A stretch of 16,798 nt of DNA from JBEBSD01 sp040394475 (GTDB taxonomy: Bacteria; Bacteroidota; Bacteroidia; Cytophagales; Spirosomataceae), in contig JBEBSD010000107.1 of assembly GCA_040394475.1 (NCBI GenBank), positions 1 to 16,798 on the forward strand, in the 5' to 3' direction. The translations under genes and the position numbers were made by a program. Of this stretch, positions 8,174-16,480 are shown piece after piece. Numbering within the stretch: position 1 is the stretch's first letter; each line of letters begins with the position of its first letter. A model generated the notes under the pieces. It searched no databases. It was not told the DNA's origin and saw only the letters and a program-made list of their open reading frames with translations.

Positions 8174-11100
8174 TTAAATACCGATGTTGATACCGATGGA
8201 ATAAGACTTGTTAAGCGGGTACATATCACTGGCGTGGGCTTCCTTTTCGGGATCCAGACCACGGTATTTGGTGAAAGTCAGGATGTTTTCGGTGGAGCCG
8301 AAGATACGGACATTGCTCAGGCCGACTTTTCGCAGCACCGTCTTGGGGACAATGTAACCCAGCTGGATGTTTTTCAGTCTTACAAAGCTCATGTCGTCTA
8401 CCCAGAAGGTCGTTTCCTCCCGGTTGGCGGAACCGGCAAGTCTTGGCCAGGAGCCGTCCCGGTTTTCCCACGACCAGGGATTTTCCCAATGGTTCCAGGT
8501 GGAGGCATAGCGTTGGGTACCGAAATTGACGTTGTTATAATTATTGATCCAGTACGTTTTGCGTCCGGCTGCTCCCTGGAACAAGACCACCAGGTCGAAT
8601 CCCTTATAATTGGCGTTCAGGTTCAGCCCAAAATTAGTCGTCGGCCTGTCACGCTGATATTTGGGATGGGCAACCTTATCATTGGCGTCAATCCGTCCGT
8701 CTCCGTTGATATCTTTCCGTAGAATATCTCCGGGAGAGGCCCCCTGCGGGGTCGCATTATAAACATCTTCCCAGGTTTGGGCAATTCCACTGTCTTCATA
8801 CATGTATAAGAAGTGGTACGGCATCCCGATAAACGTATAGCCTTTTCCGAGGAATTCGTTCCATTCTTCCAGTACGGTCGCATTCTTGGAGGCGTTCAGG
8901 GAGACTCCGTAGCTGAAGTCGCCGATCTCATCCCGCCAGGTAAGGTTAAGCTCTACTCCCCGGTTGCGCATATTTCCGATATTGGCACGGGGGGCGGTGT
9001 AGGCGCCGGTCAGGTGAAGCGACATTTCAGAGGGCCGGTTCATTCCCGAAGTAAAACGGTCGTAGAAGTCGATTTCCGCCGTAAGTTTGTTTTGGAGAAA
9101 GCCCAGGTCCAGCCCCACGTTGAAGACGGAAGTCGTTTCCCAGGACAGGGACCGGTTGATCATCTTCTGGTTGACGAAGCCTTTTACAATGCTTCCGCCG
9201 ATGATATAATTATTGGCCGCGAGTGTTTCCTGTTGTTCGTAACGCCCTACACCACTGTTATTCCCTAATCCACCGTAAGAAACACGCAGTTTACCGTTGC
9301 TCAGGAACCGGTCGGTCACAGAATTGATGAAGGATTCCTCGGTAAAGCGCCAGCCGACTGCTGCCGATGGAAAGAAGCCGAACTGGCTGCCATCCAGGAA
9401 TTTGGAAGAACCGTCGTAACGGAAATTGACTTCAAAAAGGTACTTGTCGAATGCCGCGTAATTTAAACGGCCGATGTAGGAGCGAAGTCCTTCTGCATTG
9501 GAGTTACCGCCGGTTGACTGGATATCCGTCAGTGCGGCGTCAATTTCGTGGAGGGAAGGATGCAGCCGGTCATTACGGGAAGAGGCCTGATAACGGTCGA
9601 ACCAGTATTCTTCACTATAGACGACCATTGCTCCGATTTCGTGGTTATCGGCAAGGACGGTATTGTAATTCAACCGGCCGGTCAGCATGGTTTTATAACC
9701 CGTGTTGGTGAAGTTGCCTACGCCGGCGTTGTCCCCTACATACACCCGGCTTCCCCAATTACCGGTCTGGAAGTTATAGGAGCGGTTGGGCATATTGGCG
9801 GTATACCGGAACTGGTTATAGTAATTCAGGGCATAATCAATCCGTGCGGTCAGTCCTTTGACGGGCGTCCAGTCCCAATACAGGTTACTGTTGGCTTCCT
9901 GACGGTTTAAGCGGCTGAGGCTGTTGATATACAGTGTATAAGGGTTATAGGCCTGCGGGTCTTCGTTGTAGGCCATTACCCCTCCGAAGTAGCCGGTGAC
10001 GGGATCGTACGGTAAAATTCCGGCGATCGCATATTGCATATCGAAACCCGCTGTGTTGGTCGCGGCGTCGTCGGTAAAGCCGTCTTCCAGGGCATACGTG
10101 AATTTGGACCAGTTCCCCTGGAACTTGACCCCGGCATTCATGGTCTTGTTGATCTTGTAATCAAAGTTAAACCGGGCATTGTAACGCTGGAAGTCGTTAT
10201 TGATCTGTAATCCTTTTTCATTCATGGTTCCGATTGAAATGAAAAAGTTCGATTTGTCATTCCCTCCTGATGCCGACAGGTTATGGTTTTGTACCGATCC
10301 GTTGCGTACGATGATGTCCCACCAGTCCGTGTTCGGGTAGCGTACCGGGTCAATCATCCCAAGCGCCATCCATTGATCAATGGTTCCGTCCTTGAAATTG
10401 AAGTTTTCTCTCTGCGTATTGACAGCCGCTGCGCGCTGATGCATGGTCAGTGCCCTGGGATAGTCGTTCATAAAGGTGTATTGCTGGGTAGGGACCTGGC
10501 TGGCGTAGGAACCGGTATAGTTAATGGTCGCCTTTTCCTGTCCTTTACCGGACCGGGTTGTGATGAGAATCACACCATTGGCGGCGCGGGAACCATACAC
10601 GGAAGCAGAGGTCGCGTCCTTAAGGACTGAAATACTTTCGATGTCGTGGGGGTTTACCCGGTTGATATCGACGTCGGGCATGCCATCCACTACGATCAGC
10701 GGACTGGCGTTGTTAACGGTCCCCAATCCCCGGATGGTCAGGCTGGCATTGTTCCGCCCCGCCATCCCGGTCGACTGGGTAACGGCCATACCCGGAACCA
10801 GACCCGCCAGGCCGCTTGAAACGTTGGGCAGGGAACGGTTCGTGATTTTTTCATCAAAGGTAACCGCTGAAACCGCTCCGGTCATGTTGACCTTTTTCTG
10901 TGTTCCGTAGCCCACTACTACAATTTCTTCCAAAGAGCGGTCTTCTGGCCGCATCTGCAGGTCGACCTGGTCGCGGTTGCCTACCTCTGCTTCTTCGCTG
11001 AAAAATCCGATAAAGCTGAAGGTAAGGACGGAATTGGGTCCGGCAACGGTGATTTTGTAGTTACCGGCATTATCGGTAGTGGTTCCGTTGGTGGTACCCT

Positions 11101-11674
11101 TTTCCAAAACGCTGACGCCTGGCAAGCCCTCTCCTTTATCGTCCGTCACTTTGCCGGTGACCGACACAGCAAGCAGGGCATAGGCATTGTTAATGGTTTG
11201 CTGCAGGCGGTGCTGATGGTATTGCTCTCGCGACACATAAAAAGAAGGGGCTTCAGGTGCGCCCCGGGGGACCGCTGATGAACTGGGAGGCAGTTCCTCC
11301 GTTACGCTGCGCTGTTGGTTGTCGATTACATAAATCGTTTCGTTGATGCGCCGGAAGCTGAGACCCGTTTCGCGTGAAATATACCGGAGCATTTCACCCA
11401 GGCTGGCATTGCTGAAATTTTTCCGGAGCCGTTTGTTGGCTACCAGGGTTTTGTCGTACTGAAAATTAAGATCCGACTTCTCCACGATACGGGAAAAAGC
11501 TTCCTCCAGGGAAACATCCTTCAACCGGATGGAGATGTAGATTTTTTCGATACTTTTTTCCTGAAGCGGTATCACCGAAGCAGCAAGCGGGTTCCATAAG
11601 CCGCAAAGAAGAATCAGCATTATTCCTACAGGAGGACGCAATCTGATGGAATTAAGTAGACATGGTGATCTCAT
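8174..11674 (-). CDS. SusC/RagA-family TonB-dependent transporter with STN signalling domain
   Basis: 1166 residues. Signal peptide core about 15-32. An STN domain (about 43-118, IYISIRLKDVSLEEAFSRI to INETIYVID) marks a transducer that signals to a FecR protein. A spacer of about 50 residues (120-170) follows, then a carboxypeptidase-regulatory-like domain (172-243, GKVTDDKGEGLPGVSVLEKG), the SusC motif EEIVVVGYGTQKK, a plug to about 385 (IRGLGTVNNASPLIVVDGMP, SVYGSRAANGVILITT) and a 22-strand-type barrel. The C-terminal residue is Ile, where many barrels end in an aromatic. Only 6 bases separate it from the FecR gene, matching the STN-FecR-sigma signalling arrangement. Function: energy-dependent uptake of SusD-bound oligosaccharide and induction of its own locus. 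Confidence 0.97.
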   Translation of the reverse strand: MRSPCLLNSIRLRPPVGIMLILLCGLWNPLAASVIPLQEKSIEKIYISIRLKDVSLEEAFSRIVEKSDLNFQYDKTLVANKRLRKNFSNASLGEMLRYISRETGLSFRRINETIYVIDNQQRSVTEELPPSSSAVPRGAPEAPSFYVSREQYHQHRLQQTINNAYALLAVSVTGKVTDDKGEGLPGVSVLEKGTTNGTTTDNAGNYKITVAGPNSVLTFSFIGFFSEEAEVGNRDQVDLQMRPEDRSLEEIVVVGYGTQKKVNMTGAVSAVTFDEKITNRSLPNVSSGLAGLVPGMAVTQSTGMAGRNNASLTIRGLGTVNNASPLIVVDGMPDVDINRVNPHDIESISVLKDATSASVYGSRAANGVILITTRSGKGQEKATINYTGSYASQVPTQQYTFMNDYPRALTMHQRAAAVNTQRENFNFKDGTIDQWMALGMIDPVRYPNTDWWDIIVRNGSVQNHNLSASGGNDKSNFFISIGTMNEKGLQINNDFQRYNARFNFDYKINKTMNAGVKFQGNWSKFTYALEDGFTDDAATNTAGFDMQYAIAGILPYDPVTGYFGGVMAYNEDPQAYNPYTLYINSLSRLNRQEANSNLYWDWTPVKGLTARIDYALNYYNQFRYTANMPNRSYNFQTGNWGSRVYVGDNAGVGNFTNTGYKTMLTGRLNYNTVLADNHEIGAMVVYSEEYWFDRYQASSRNDRLHPSLHEIDAALTDIQSTGGNSNAEGLRSYIGRLNYAAFDKYLFEVNFRYDGSSKFLDGSQFGFFPSAAVGWRFTEESFINSVTDRFLSNGKLRVSYGGLGNNSGVGRYEQQETLAANNYIIGGSIVKGFVNQKMINRSLSWETTSVFNVGLDLGFLQNKLTAEIDFYDRFTSGMNRPSEMSLHLTGAYTAPRANIGNMRNRGVELNLTWRDEIGDFSYGVSLNASKNATVLEEWNEFLGKGYTFIGMPYHFLYMYEDSGIAQTWEDVYNATPQGASPGDILRKDINGDGRIDANDKVAHPKYQRDRPTTNFGLNLNANYKGFDLVVLFQGAAGRKTYWINNYNNVNFGTQRYASTWNHWENPWSWENRDGSWPRLAGSANREETTFWVDDMSFVRLKNIQLGYIVPKTVLRKVGLSNVRIFGSTENILTFTKYRGLDPEKEAHASDMYPLNKSYSIGINIGI

Positions 11675-11680
11675 AATAAA

Positions 11681-12733
11681 CTAGTTAGGATGGAATGGTT
11701 GAATAAAAATGGTGTCTCCCTCTCTGGTATATTGAAAACGATTGGGGTAACGGTGAACGTCAAGTATAGCCTCCAGTGGTTTATTGGTATATTTCCCGCT
11801 GAAAAGTAAATTGGAATCGGGTTTGAACAAAGGATCAATATGGATGGTTACGCCATACCAGTTTTCAAGCTGCTCCTTCATCTGTTCAAAATTGGCTTTA
11901 TCGAAATAAAGGATTCCTTCGGTCCAGGCAAGCTGATGCGCCTCATTAAATTCGGAGATGCTCAAGGCTTTGTCTGCCGGTTTGAAGGTAGCCATTTGCT
12001 GCGGATGCAACACCACTTCCTGGCCGTCGGAACTAGTAGACGAAGTTGTCGATACTTTTACCTTACCGCTAACCACGGCGATACTGACTTTCGGTTGGGA
12101 GGGGTAAGCTGCAATATTGAAGCTGGTCCCCAAAACTTCGGTAATGACTTCGCCTGAATGAATGACAAAAGGGGCTTCCGGGTTGGAGGCGACGTTGAAA
12201 AACGCTTCTCCGTCAAGGAAAACTTCCCGTTTGCCGGACGGGAAAACGTTGGGATAGCGCAGGGTAGAGCCGGCATTGAGCAGGATCGTAGAGCCATCCG
12301 GAAGGCGGATGCTCAGCCGCTGTCCTTTCATTGCGGATTGCGAAACCAGCGATGCTTCGGAGGCAGCCTGCCGGGTATACAGGTAGCCGGCCCCGGCAAG
12401 CAGCAGCAGGAGAATCATCGCGGCGAGCCGCCCCTTGAGAAATACGGGCCGCTTCGTTTTCGGGTGAAGCGGTACTTCGGGTGTCTCCAGCAATTCCTGT
12501 AATTTCGTCCATTCCTGTTCAATCGTCGCCTGTGTGACGATTTGATGGGTGAATGTAAGATGCTGGTGGAGCTTTTCTGCTTTTTTGAATTCCTGCCGGC
12601 TTTGGGGAAATGAAGAGAGCTGATTTTGCCAATACGTTTCCCATTCGGGACTCCGGGTGGTCATCCACGCGCTGAATTCCTCGTTTAGGAGGAAATCGGG
12701 AGCTTTGAAATCTGAAAATCGCTTTTTTCCCAA
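11681..12733 (-). CDS. FecR-family anti-sigma factor
   Basis: 350 residues. The N-terminal cytoplasmic domain (FKAPDFLLNEEFSAWM, then WETYWQNQL) binds the sigma factor. One membrane segment lies at about 102-120 (RLAAMILLLLLAGAGYLY). The periplasmic FecR domain spans about 135-235 (RLSIRLPDGSTILLNAGSTL, EVFLDGEAFFNVA, VLGTSFNIAAY), and a DUF4974-like domain closes the protein (about 270-345, SGKYTNKPLEAILDV). The start is probably TTG 12733, because the first ATG (12664, residue 24) would remove the conserved DFLLNEEF block. It is expected to hold the ECF factor encoded at 13026-13673 at the membrane until the STN domain of the adjacent SusC-like protein signals. Unusually, 292 bases of repeats separate it from that sigma gene. 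Confidence 0.95.
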   Translation of the reverse strand: MGKKRFSDFKAPDFLLNEEFSAWMTTRSPEWETYWQNQLSSFPQSRQEFKKAEKLHQHLTFTHQIVTQATIEQEWTKLQELLETPEVPLHPKTKRPVFLKGRLAAMILLLLLAGAGYLYTRQAASEASLVSQSAMKGQRLSIRLPDGSTILLNAGSTLRYPNVFPSGKREVFLDGEAFFNVASNPEAPFVIHSGEVITEVLGTSFNIAAYPSQPKVSIAVVSGKVKVSTTSSTSSDGQEVVLHPQQMATFKPADKALSISEFNEAHQLAWTEGILYFDKANFEQMKEQLENWYGVTIHIDPLFKPDSNLLFSGKYTNKPLEAILDVHRYPNRFQYTREGDTIFIQPFHPN

Positions 12734-12815
12734 GGTAGTAAAAGTTCTTTGTACTGATAAAGCGGTTATCAGGTGATTGTGACCCTGGGATTTGAAAGTT
12801 TTTTTTTGGAGGTGG

Positions 12816-13020
12816 TTTTAGGTGTTAGGCATTAGCTATCAGCTATCGGCTATCGGACAAAATACGATGGGTGGATGGGTGAGCGGAGTCGAACCCAGGA
12901 GTCGAACCCAGGACCTGAGCCCACAGCTATCGGAGGTCGGCTATCGGAGGTCGGCTGGCTGCTGCAATTATCGCAAATCCCAAATCGTAATTCGTCAATC
13001 GTAATTCGCAAATCGGCAAA
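12816..13020. repeat. Mixed heptad tracts and 13-bp repeats between sigma and fecR genes
   Basis: Three heptad tracts lie here. From 12816 to 12857, six words change from TTTTAGG type to TATCAGC/TATCGGC type without losing phase. From 12927 to 12954, CTATCGG and AGGTCGG alternate twice. From 12972 to 13020, seven words are of the CGCAAAT/CGTAATT type, ending six bases from the sigma stop codon. Between the first two tracts, GGAGTCGAACCCA is directly repeated (12885-12897 and 12898-12910) with a diverged third copy at 12911-12923. I see no gene or clear terminator in this 292-base gap. Confidence 0.85.
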
Positions 13021-13025
13021 AGGGA

Positions 13026-13673
13026 TCAGGCGAGCAGTATCAAAAATGCCAGGAGGAAGCCAGGGTCGATGTGGTATTTGTGCAGTTCCTGCTGCAGGTG
13101 CTCCAGCCCTTTGTAGATCAGTTTGTAAACGGCACGGACCGAGATATCCATGATGAGGGCTATCTGGGCAAAATCCTGTCCTCCGTAGAACCGCAGGTAA
13201 ATGGCTTCTTTTTGTCGGGCAGGTAGTTGTTCAAAGGCTTTATTCAGCTGCCTGAACGCTTCCCGTTCCGTCTGATCCCGGATCAGGTGCGACTCAATGG
13301 AAAGCTCTGCATGGAAATCCTGATCGGCCGGTTTAATGGAATGGAGCTTACGGATCGCCAACGAGCGGCGATGAAGGAGTCTTCGTAAAGAGGCCAGCAG
13401 GTAGTTGTGTACCGAAGTGGTGGGACCGAGGAAACCTCGCCGTTCCCAGATGGAAAGAAACAGGGATTGAATGGCATCCTTTACTTCGTCCTCCTCCGGA
13501 TGCAGGCGCGTACCGTAGTTGAAGAGGACCGGATAATAGTGTTTGAAGATTTTTTCAAACGCTGCAGGATTTCCCGAACGCATGGATTCCCACTGCAAAT
13601 CGTAAGCAGCAACCGCGTTATTACGGCGTTCAGGTATCAGGGACGGTGATTCTGATTTTGTTTCTCCCCTCAT
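13026..13673 (-). CDS. ECF RNA polymerase sigma factor of the glycan locus
   Basis: 215 residues. Region 2 is at about 36-80 (FEKIFKHYYPVLFNYG, EVKDAIQSLFLSIWERR), and region 4 at about 143-195 (LPARQKEAIYLRFYGG, then helix-turn-helix DFAQIALIMDISVRAVYKLI). An N-terminal extension of about 30 residues precedes region 2. The protein ends in a hydrophobic tail (GFLLAFLILLA). ATG 13673 is taken as start. It is followed by a full FecR gene and an STN-type SusC gene, the standard order for cell-surface signalling, and is preceded 54 bases upstream by a small membrane anti-sigma-like gene. Expected target: the promoter of this locus. Family firm, target inferred. Confidence 0.95.
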   Translation of the reverse strand: MRGETKSESPSLIPERRNNAVAAYDLQWESMRSGNPAAFEKIFKHYYPVLFNYGTRLHPEEDEVKDAIQSLFLSIWERRGFLGPTTSVHNYLLASLRRLLHRRSLAIRKLHSIKPADQDFHAELSIESHLIRDQTEREAFRQLNKAFEQLPARQKEAIYLRFYGGQDFAQIALIMDISVRAVYKLIYKGLEHLQQELHKYHIDPGFLLAFLILLA

Positions 13674-13727
13674 GTAGAATGGTGCCTATACTGTCCGACT
13701 GGAATAAACCCTATAAAGGTACTAATT

Positions 13728-14105
13728 TCAGGAAAGAATCATAAACAGGGCTGTAAATACCAGGAGCATGAGTGCAAAAAAGTACCACTTATAATAGAGC
13801 AGCCATATCCGCACTAATTGTAATTTCGATTGCATGGGCTCCAGCTCGGAAACTTGTCCGATGGAAGTCCGGATGCGAAACCAGATGGAGGTCGTTTCTT
13901 CGGGAGCCAAGGGGGATATCTCCCAGTCGGATGCGGTCTCCACCAGCTCTGCTGCGGTTTTTACGGTATCATGCATTTCCGGAAACTTTTTCAGCCAGCC
14001 TTCCCAGAAAGAACGGATAGGGGCGTCATTCGGAAACCTGACCCACCGGATGAAAAGGTGCTCCATGGCTAATTCCTCAGCGGAGTATTTTGAAAAGGGC
14101 TTCAT
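13728..14105 (-). CDS. Mini-FecR: anti-sigma-like domain plus one membrane helix, no periplasmic domain
   Basis: 125 residues from ATG 14105; a TTG at 14129 would add eight residues. Residues about 10-60 (EELAMEHLFIRWVRFPNDAPI, SFWEGWLKKFPEMHDTVKTA) resemble the N-terminal sigma-binding domain of FecR proteins: the pattern of helix, FIRWV, FWxxWL and P is the same as in full-length members. A linker leads to one membrane helix (about 103-124, YKWYFFALMLLVFTALFMIL), and the frame stops one residue later. The FecR and DUF4974 domains are absent, and the 54 bases to the sigma gene are too short to contain their remains. Predicted inner-membrane protein with its N-terminus in the cytoplasm. It could restrain the downstream sigma factor without receiving a periplasmic signal, or be a decayed gene that stays open. 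Function is inference. Confidence 0.7.
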   Translation of the reverse strand: MKPFSKYSAEELAMEHLFIRWVRFPNDAPIRSFWEGWLKKFPEMHDTVKTAAELVETASDWEISPLAPEETTSIWFRIRTSIGQVSELEPMQSKLQLVRIWLLYYKWYFFALMLLVFTALFMILS

Positions 14106-14380
14106 CGGTGATGTGAAGGTAGGTTCCAAGTTGATTTAAATTTCCTGATGGTTGCTTGATATACCTAATATTCCCGATTCACGTAGGTGTCATACGCTGT
14201 ATTTAGACAATCAATTGTAATAAAAAGAGCGGGAGGCGTGTATTTTACTCTTATGTTGGAAGGGAAGTTACGAACGGCAGACGAGGAGTGATTGGTAAAA
14301 GAAGCGACCCGTTTTTGAAGACGGGCCGGGCTGTTCACTTTTTAAAATGGTACGACGGGCAGGGCAATCGCCTCCCTTCC
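14106..14380. other. Intergenic gap between rhodanese and mini-FecR genes
   Basis: 275 bases of unique sequence without heptads or a gene. It holds the putative terminator of the rhodanese gene and should contain the promoter for the sigma operon. The closest promoter-like word on the minus strand is TACAATTG (14212-14219), one mismatch from TANNTTTG, with no -33 TTTG at 19 bases, so I do not call a promoter. Confidence 0.4.
14308..14325 (-). terminator. Possible terminator of the rhodanese gene
   Basis: CCCGT (14308-14312) and ACGGG (14321-14325) can form a 5-bp GC-rich stem with an 8-base loop, 55 bases past the rhodanese stop. On the minus strand it is followed by a moderately T-rich stretch (TCGCTTCTTTTACC), weaker than a classic U-tract. 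Confidence 0.35.
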
Positions 14381-14686
14381 TTATTCGGCCTGTTCCAGTT
14401 CACGGTAGGCAAGAATGCCTCCCAGTACATTCCGCACATTGGTGAAGCCGTTGGCCAGCAGATAATGCTTGGCGCGGTCGCTGCGGGCGCCGGAACGGCA
14501 ATGAATCAGTACTTCCTGCTCTTTGATGTCCTGCAGCTCTTCCAGCCGGTCCGGCAGTTCGCCAAGCGGGATCAGGTACGCTCCGAGGTTGTCTTCTTCG
14601 TATTCATGCTCCTCCCTGACATCAATCAGGTTGAGTTCTTCGCCGTTTTCCAGGCGTTCCTTTAATTCGTTAACAGTGATATCCAT
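14381..14686 (-). CDS. Single-domain rhodanese-like protein
   Basis: 101 residues, the size of a stand-alone cytoplasmic rhodanese domain. It contains NLIDVREEHEYEEDNLGAYLIPLGEL and the active-site loop HCRSGARS with catalytic Cys63, then GFTNVRNVLGGILAY. The CR-x-G-x-RS loop is typical of sulfurtransferases that carry a persulfide, often for sulfur delivery in cofactor or tRNA modification or for thiosulfate handling. No signal peptide is present. It lies 128 bases after the PASTA gene, possibly with its own promoter: CATATTTG at 14727-14734 on the minus strand is one base off the -7 consensus. No link to the glycan locus is apparent. Similar proteins are sometimes named GlpE or PspE; this one is too generic to name. 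Confidence 0.93.
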   Translation of the reverse strand: MDITVNELKERLENGEELNLIDVREEHEYEEDNLGAYLIPLGELPDRLEELQDIKEQEVLIHCRSGARSDRAKHYLLANGFTNVRNVLGGILAYRELEQAE

Positions 14687-14814
14687 AACAGTTTATTGAA
14701 AAATCAGGGGTGTCTGATGTTACATACAAATATGCAGGATTTTTTATTCCCTATTCCTGCAGTTTTTTCGGTTGTCGGGTCGTTAACCCGGCTCTTTTCC
14801 GAAACAAACCGGGC

Positions 14815-15609
14815 TCATGGCTGTTCATCCAGTTCTTCCAACTCCTGGGTGCTGCCGGTAACCACCCAGATATCCACCACCTCTCCGATCCGGATGTTGC
14901 TGCCGGCATCGGGATGCTGCCTGACCACGGTACCGGGCGCCTGCCCTTCCTGCGGATCGACCACCATTCGCTGTCCGACTTTCAGACCGGCGCCCAGTAT
15001 CTGGAATTCGGCCTCATCTTCAAACATACCCAGCACAGATGGCGTAGGGAAGGTCGTATTCCCCAGGCCGTTGCCCACTTCCAGGTCGATTCTGGAGCCT
15101 TTGGCAATGTCCTGGCCGGGAAGAATTTCCTGCCCGTTGTGCAATTGTTTTAAGACGGAACCATGGGCCAGGTCGGGGACATAGCGCAACGTGCCGAGTT
15201 CAAGTCCCACACTCTTCAACAGCATTTGGGCACTTTTGTAAGACATGTCGGTGAGCTTGGGCATTTTAATCTGGGGAACCGTCTGCGCCACCACGGTAAC
15301 ATAAATTTTCCGCCCTTCCTTTACTTTGAAACCGGGTTTGGGTTCCTGGCTGATAACGGTTAGGGGCGGGAGGTTTGCCACAAATGTGCAATCGCTGACT
15401 TCGTAGTTCAGATCACGGCTGCCAAGGTAATCTTTCAGGTCTTTGACGTTCATTTTACGCAATTCGGGTACGGTGACGGCTTCCCCGTGATTGGTCGTGA
15501 AAGGCAGGTACAAAAAGAAGAAACCCAGGAAAAGAGCGGCGCCGAGTAATAAAATAATACCAATATGTATGAACAGGTCTTTGACGGAGTTGGAGCTTAT
15601 TTTAGCCAT
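14815..15609 (-). CDS. Membrane-anchored protein with three PASTA domains
   Basis: 264 residues. A short cytoplasmic N-terminus precedes one membrane helix (about 11-34, LFIHIGIILLLGAALFLGFFFLYL). Three PASTA domains follow outside the membrane: about 40-106 (VTVPELRKMNVKDLKDYLG to KIYVTVV), 112-178 (VPQIKMPKLTDMSYKSAQMLL to RIDLEVG) and 185-250 (TFPTPSVLGMFEDEAEFQIL to VVDIWVVTG). The C-terminus is acidic. There is no kinase or transpeptidase domain, so this is the small stand-alone PASTA type seen in Bacteroidota, presumed to sit in the periplasm and contact peptidoglycan precursors or cell-wall enzymes; the binding role is inferred from the domain. It lies 69 bases downstream of ribE and may be cotranscribed with it. 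Confidence 0.93.
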   Translation of the reverse strand: MAKISSNSVKDLFIHIGIILLLGAALFLGFFFLYLPFTTNHGEAVTVPELRKMNVKDLKDYLGSRDLNYEVSDCTFVANLPPLTVISQEPKPGFKVKEGRKIYVTVVAQTVPQIKMPKLTDMSYKSAQMLLKSVGLELGTLRYVPDLAHGSVLKQLHNGQEILPGQDIAKGSRIDLEVGNGLGNTTFPTPSVLGMFEDEAEFQILGAGLKVGQRMVVDPQEGQAPGTVVRQHPDAGSNIRIGEVVDIWVVTGSTQELEELDEQP

Positions 15610-15678
15610 TTAGTTGGGGTCACATTTCTAGTTGTGAACGGTAAATTTAACAGGTTTATTTTACGTGGACACGAAACG

Positions 15679-16269
15679 TTACTGTTGTTGCTGCATAATC
15701 TGCTGAATATACTTTCCAACAATGTCAAATTCAAGATTGACGGTATCTCCTTCCTGCAGCCGGTGAAAATTAGTGAAACGGTACGTATAGGGAATGATGG
15801 TAACCCGGAACCGGCCCTTCTGAGCGTTGAAAACGGTTAAACTGACGCCATTGATGCAAATAGACCCTTTTTCTACCGTAAGGTTACCCGGCGCCGGATC
15901 GTAGGCAAAGTCAAACAGCCAGCTTCCGTCGAGTTCGGTAATTTGCGTGCAGACACCCGTCTGGTCGACATGACCCTGGACTATGTGGCCATCGAACCTG
16001 CCGTTTGCAGGCATGCATCGCTCCAGGTTGACCAGACTGCCGGGTTGAAGATCACCCAGGTTAGTCTTCGAAAGCGTTTCCGCTACGGCCGTCACGGTAT
16101 AAGTATCCGCCTCCATCCCCGTAACGGTCAGGCATACGCCATCGTGGTTCACACTTTGGTCGATCTGCAGTTCGGAAGTAAAGGGAGCACGGACCTGGAA
16201 GGTCAGGTTTGTGCCTTCTGCGGTTGTCTGTACGACTTCTCCCAGCGTCTCAACGATTCCGGTAAACAT
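15679..16269 (-). CDS. ribE: Riboflavin synthase, alpha chain
   Basis: 196 residues, normal for the enzyme that dismutates two 6,7-dimethyl-8-ribityllumazine molecules into riboflavin, the last step of riboflavin synthesis in the cytoplasm. Two lumazine-binding beta-barrel repeats are visible: residues 1-97, with the N-terminal signature MFTGIVE and NHDGVCLTV (41-49), and 98-190, with GHIVQGHVD (94-102) and SICINGVSLTV (136-146). NLERCMPANGRFDGHIVQGH is a hallmark of the family. A glutamine-rich tail (QQIMQQQQ) ends the protein. A Bacteroidota-type -7 box lies 33 bases upstream. No FMN riboswitch is recognisable in the leader, and other rib genes are not in the window. Confidence 0.97.
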   Translation of the reverse strand: MFTGIVETLGEVVQTTAEGTNLTFQVRAPFTSELQIDQSVNHDGVCLTVTGMEADTYTVTAVAETLSKTNLGDLQPGSLVNLERCMPANGRFDGHIVQGHVDQTGVCTQITELDGSWLFDFAYDPAPGNLTVEKGSICINGVSLTVFNAQKGRFRVTIIPYTYRFTNFHRLQEGDTVNLEFDIVGKYIQQIMQQQQ

Positions 16270-16301
16270 AACGGACTGGTCTAATTTTCAGTATCAGTTC
16301 G

Positions 16302-16309
16302 CAAACATA
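16302..16309 (-). promoter_or_regulatory. Putative ribE promoter, -7 element TATGTTTG
   Basis: On the minus strand TATGTTTG matches the Bacteroidota housekeeping -7 consensus TANNTTTG exactly and lies 32 bases before the ribE ATG, giving a leader of about 25 bases. The -33 TTTG element is poorly matched: CCTG occupies the expected place at 16329-16332. Confidence 0.5.
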
Positions 16310-16401
16310 GCTAAATGCGGTAAAAGTTCAGGGTAATGGGGGATATTATCTTGTGGTTGAGTTGGGTTTGTGGGGGAATAGGGGTTAGGTATTATGAGGG
16401 G

Positions 16402-16480
16402 TTAGGTATTAGGTATTAGGGAATGGGGAATGGGGAATGGGCGTAGACTCGCTCGCCCGTTGCCCGTTCCCCGTTGCCCT
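16402..16480. repeat. Heptad fold-back upstream of ribE
   Basis: Six in-phase words run from 16402 to 16443 and pass from TTAGGTA (twice) through TTAGGGA to ATGGGGA (twice) and ATGGGCG. The G-rich arm 16425-16443 faces the C-rich arm 16454-16472 (CGCCCGTTGCCCGTTCCCC) across ten bases, with four mismatches in 19. The C-rich arm is also the start of the tandem array that follows. Confidence 0.8.
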